Assembly (NCBI GenBank): GCA_002369295.1
Contig: DFDR01000069.1
Location: 1,634 to 7,579 of the forward strand
Direction: 5' to 3'
DNA from: Desulfovibrionaceae bacterium UBA3823
GTDB taxonomy: Bacteria > Desulfobacterota > Desulfovibrionia > Desulfovibrionales > Desulfovibrionaceae
DNA length: 5,946 nucleotides
Below the pieces are notes generated by a model, which was not told the origin of the DNA, did no database searches, and saw only the letters and a program-made list of their open reading frames with translations. The stretch's first letter is position 1. Each line of letters opens with the position of its first letter. Made by a program: the position numbers and the translations under genes. Positions 5,572 through 5,946 of the stretch are shown here, one piece after another.

Positions 5572-5583
5572 GCCGGCGCCGGC
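5572..5583. repeat. 12-bp perfect palindrome GCCGGCGCCGGC
   Basis: The palindrome lies just past the stop codon of the right-edge gene (minus strand TGA at 5587-5585). It is all G and C, so chance occurrence in this base composition is plausible. Confidence 0.4.
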
Positions 5584-5584
5584 C

Positions 5585-5944
5585 TCAGCGGCCGCGCCTG
5601 GCGATGACGAAGCGCACGTCGTCGGGCGAATCCTCGCGGAAGTAGCAGAACACGCCGTGCTTTTCGTGGTTGTATTCGCTGTTGTTCCAGCGGTCCTCCA
5701 GCGTGGCGTCCTCCTGGCGCACGTCGCTGAGCAGGAATTCGGAGACGCCCCGCCTGTTGGCGACCTTGTCGAAGCTGGAGCCCGAAGCGCTGGAGAGGGT
5801 GACGACATAGTCGCCCGAACGCCCGGGGCTGTCGGAGAAGAAGACGCGGTAGGGGCCGTCGTAGCCGTCGAAGACGGGGGCCTGATCGTAGAGCCTGGCG
5901 CTGGCCTGACGGTCCGGATTCTGCTTCTTCTTCTCCTGGCTTGC
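5585..5944 (-). CDS. protein of unknown function, N-terminus outside window
   Basis: The last 119 codons of a minus-strand gene are present, ending at the TGA at 5587-5585; the frame is open to the right edge. The visible part starts with a Lys-rich hydrophilic linker (EKKKQNPDRQA), then becomes strand-rich: APVFDGYDGPYRVFFSD, SGDYVVTLSSASGS, GVFCYFREDSPDDVRFVIARR. The alternation of hydrophobic and polar residues suggests a compact beta-sandwich or mixed fold. There is one cysteine and no membrane segment. I do not recognise the family. The frame is preferred over a competing reading at 5518-5808, which is Ser/Arg/Thr-rich in the manner of antiparallel shadow frames and reads through the terminator-like hairpin. 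Codon third positions here are strongly G/C, as in the neighbours. Confidence 0.7.
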   Translation of the reverse strand, partial: ASQEKKKQNPDRQASARLYDQAPVFDGYDGPYRVFFSDSPGRSGDYVVTLSSASGSSFDKVANRRGVSEFLLSDVRQEDATLEDRWNNSEYNHEKHGVFCYFREDSPDDVRFVIARRGR

Positions 5945-5946
5945 GG

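Noticed and set aside
5518..5808. Minus-strand open frame at the right edge, 96 codons, Ser/Arg/Thr-rich
   Set aside because: It overlaps a longer frame with protein-like sequence ending at 5585 and reads through the terminator-like hairpin.
1..5946. CRISPR array, tRNA, rRNA, insertion sequence, phage or defence genes
   Set aside because: No spaced direct repeats, transposase or integrase motifs, terminal inverted repeats or tRNA cloverleaf were seen. The only tandem repeat is coding and contiguous.

Overview
The window is GC-rich chromosomal DNA with tightly packed genes and no sign of mobile DNA. The gene set, the high GC and the form of the Mrp protein (a Cys-rich N-terminus with DCSSC, joined to an MRP/NBP35 ATPase) suggest a sulfate-reducing deltaproteobacterium of the Desulfovibrio type. 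This is an inference from protein style, not a database match.

Layout. Positions 2-3868 hold six genes, all on the minus strand, so they are transcribed from right to left: pcm (3101-3868), an Mrp/NBP35-type Fe-S carrier ATPase (2158-3039), then two tandem terminator-like hairpins (2077-2144), pgsA (1370-1936), a small helical protein of unknown function (1083-1346), an FtsB/DivIC-like division protein (783-1085), and a TPR-like protein that runs off the left edge (2-781). The last four are almost contiguous, with stop/start junctions TAGATG and TAGGATG, and look like one translationally coupled operon. A 218-base divergent spacer (3869-4086) with an AT-rich island separates pcm from a plus-strand gene for a membrane-anchored LytM/M23 metallopeptidase (4087-5466). 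That gene converges on a minus-strand gene of unknown function (5585-5944) whose start lies beyond the right edge. The 118-base convergent gap contains several GC-rich hairpins.

How the genes fit together. Protein repair (Pcm) and Fe-S cluster delivery (Mrp) make one probable unit. Phosphatidylglycerol synthesis (PgsA), septum formation (FtsB-like) and a TPR scaffold make a second, envelope-oriented unit. The M23 peptidase next door also acts on the cell wall.

I see no defence island, CRISPR array, tRNA, rRNA, insertion sequence or new system. The window reads as ordinary core genome. The points most worth a second look are a 15-bp tandem repeat in the TPR gene, a Pro/Ala-rich insertion in Pcm, the unidentified small protein beside ftsB, and the unidentified protein at the right edge.
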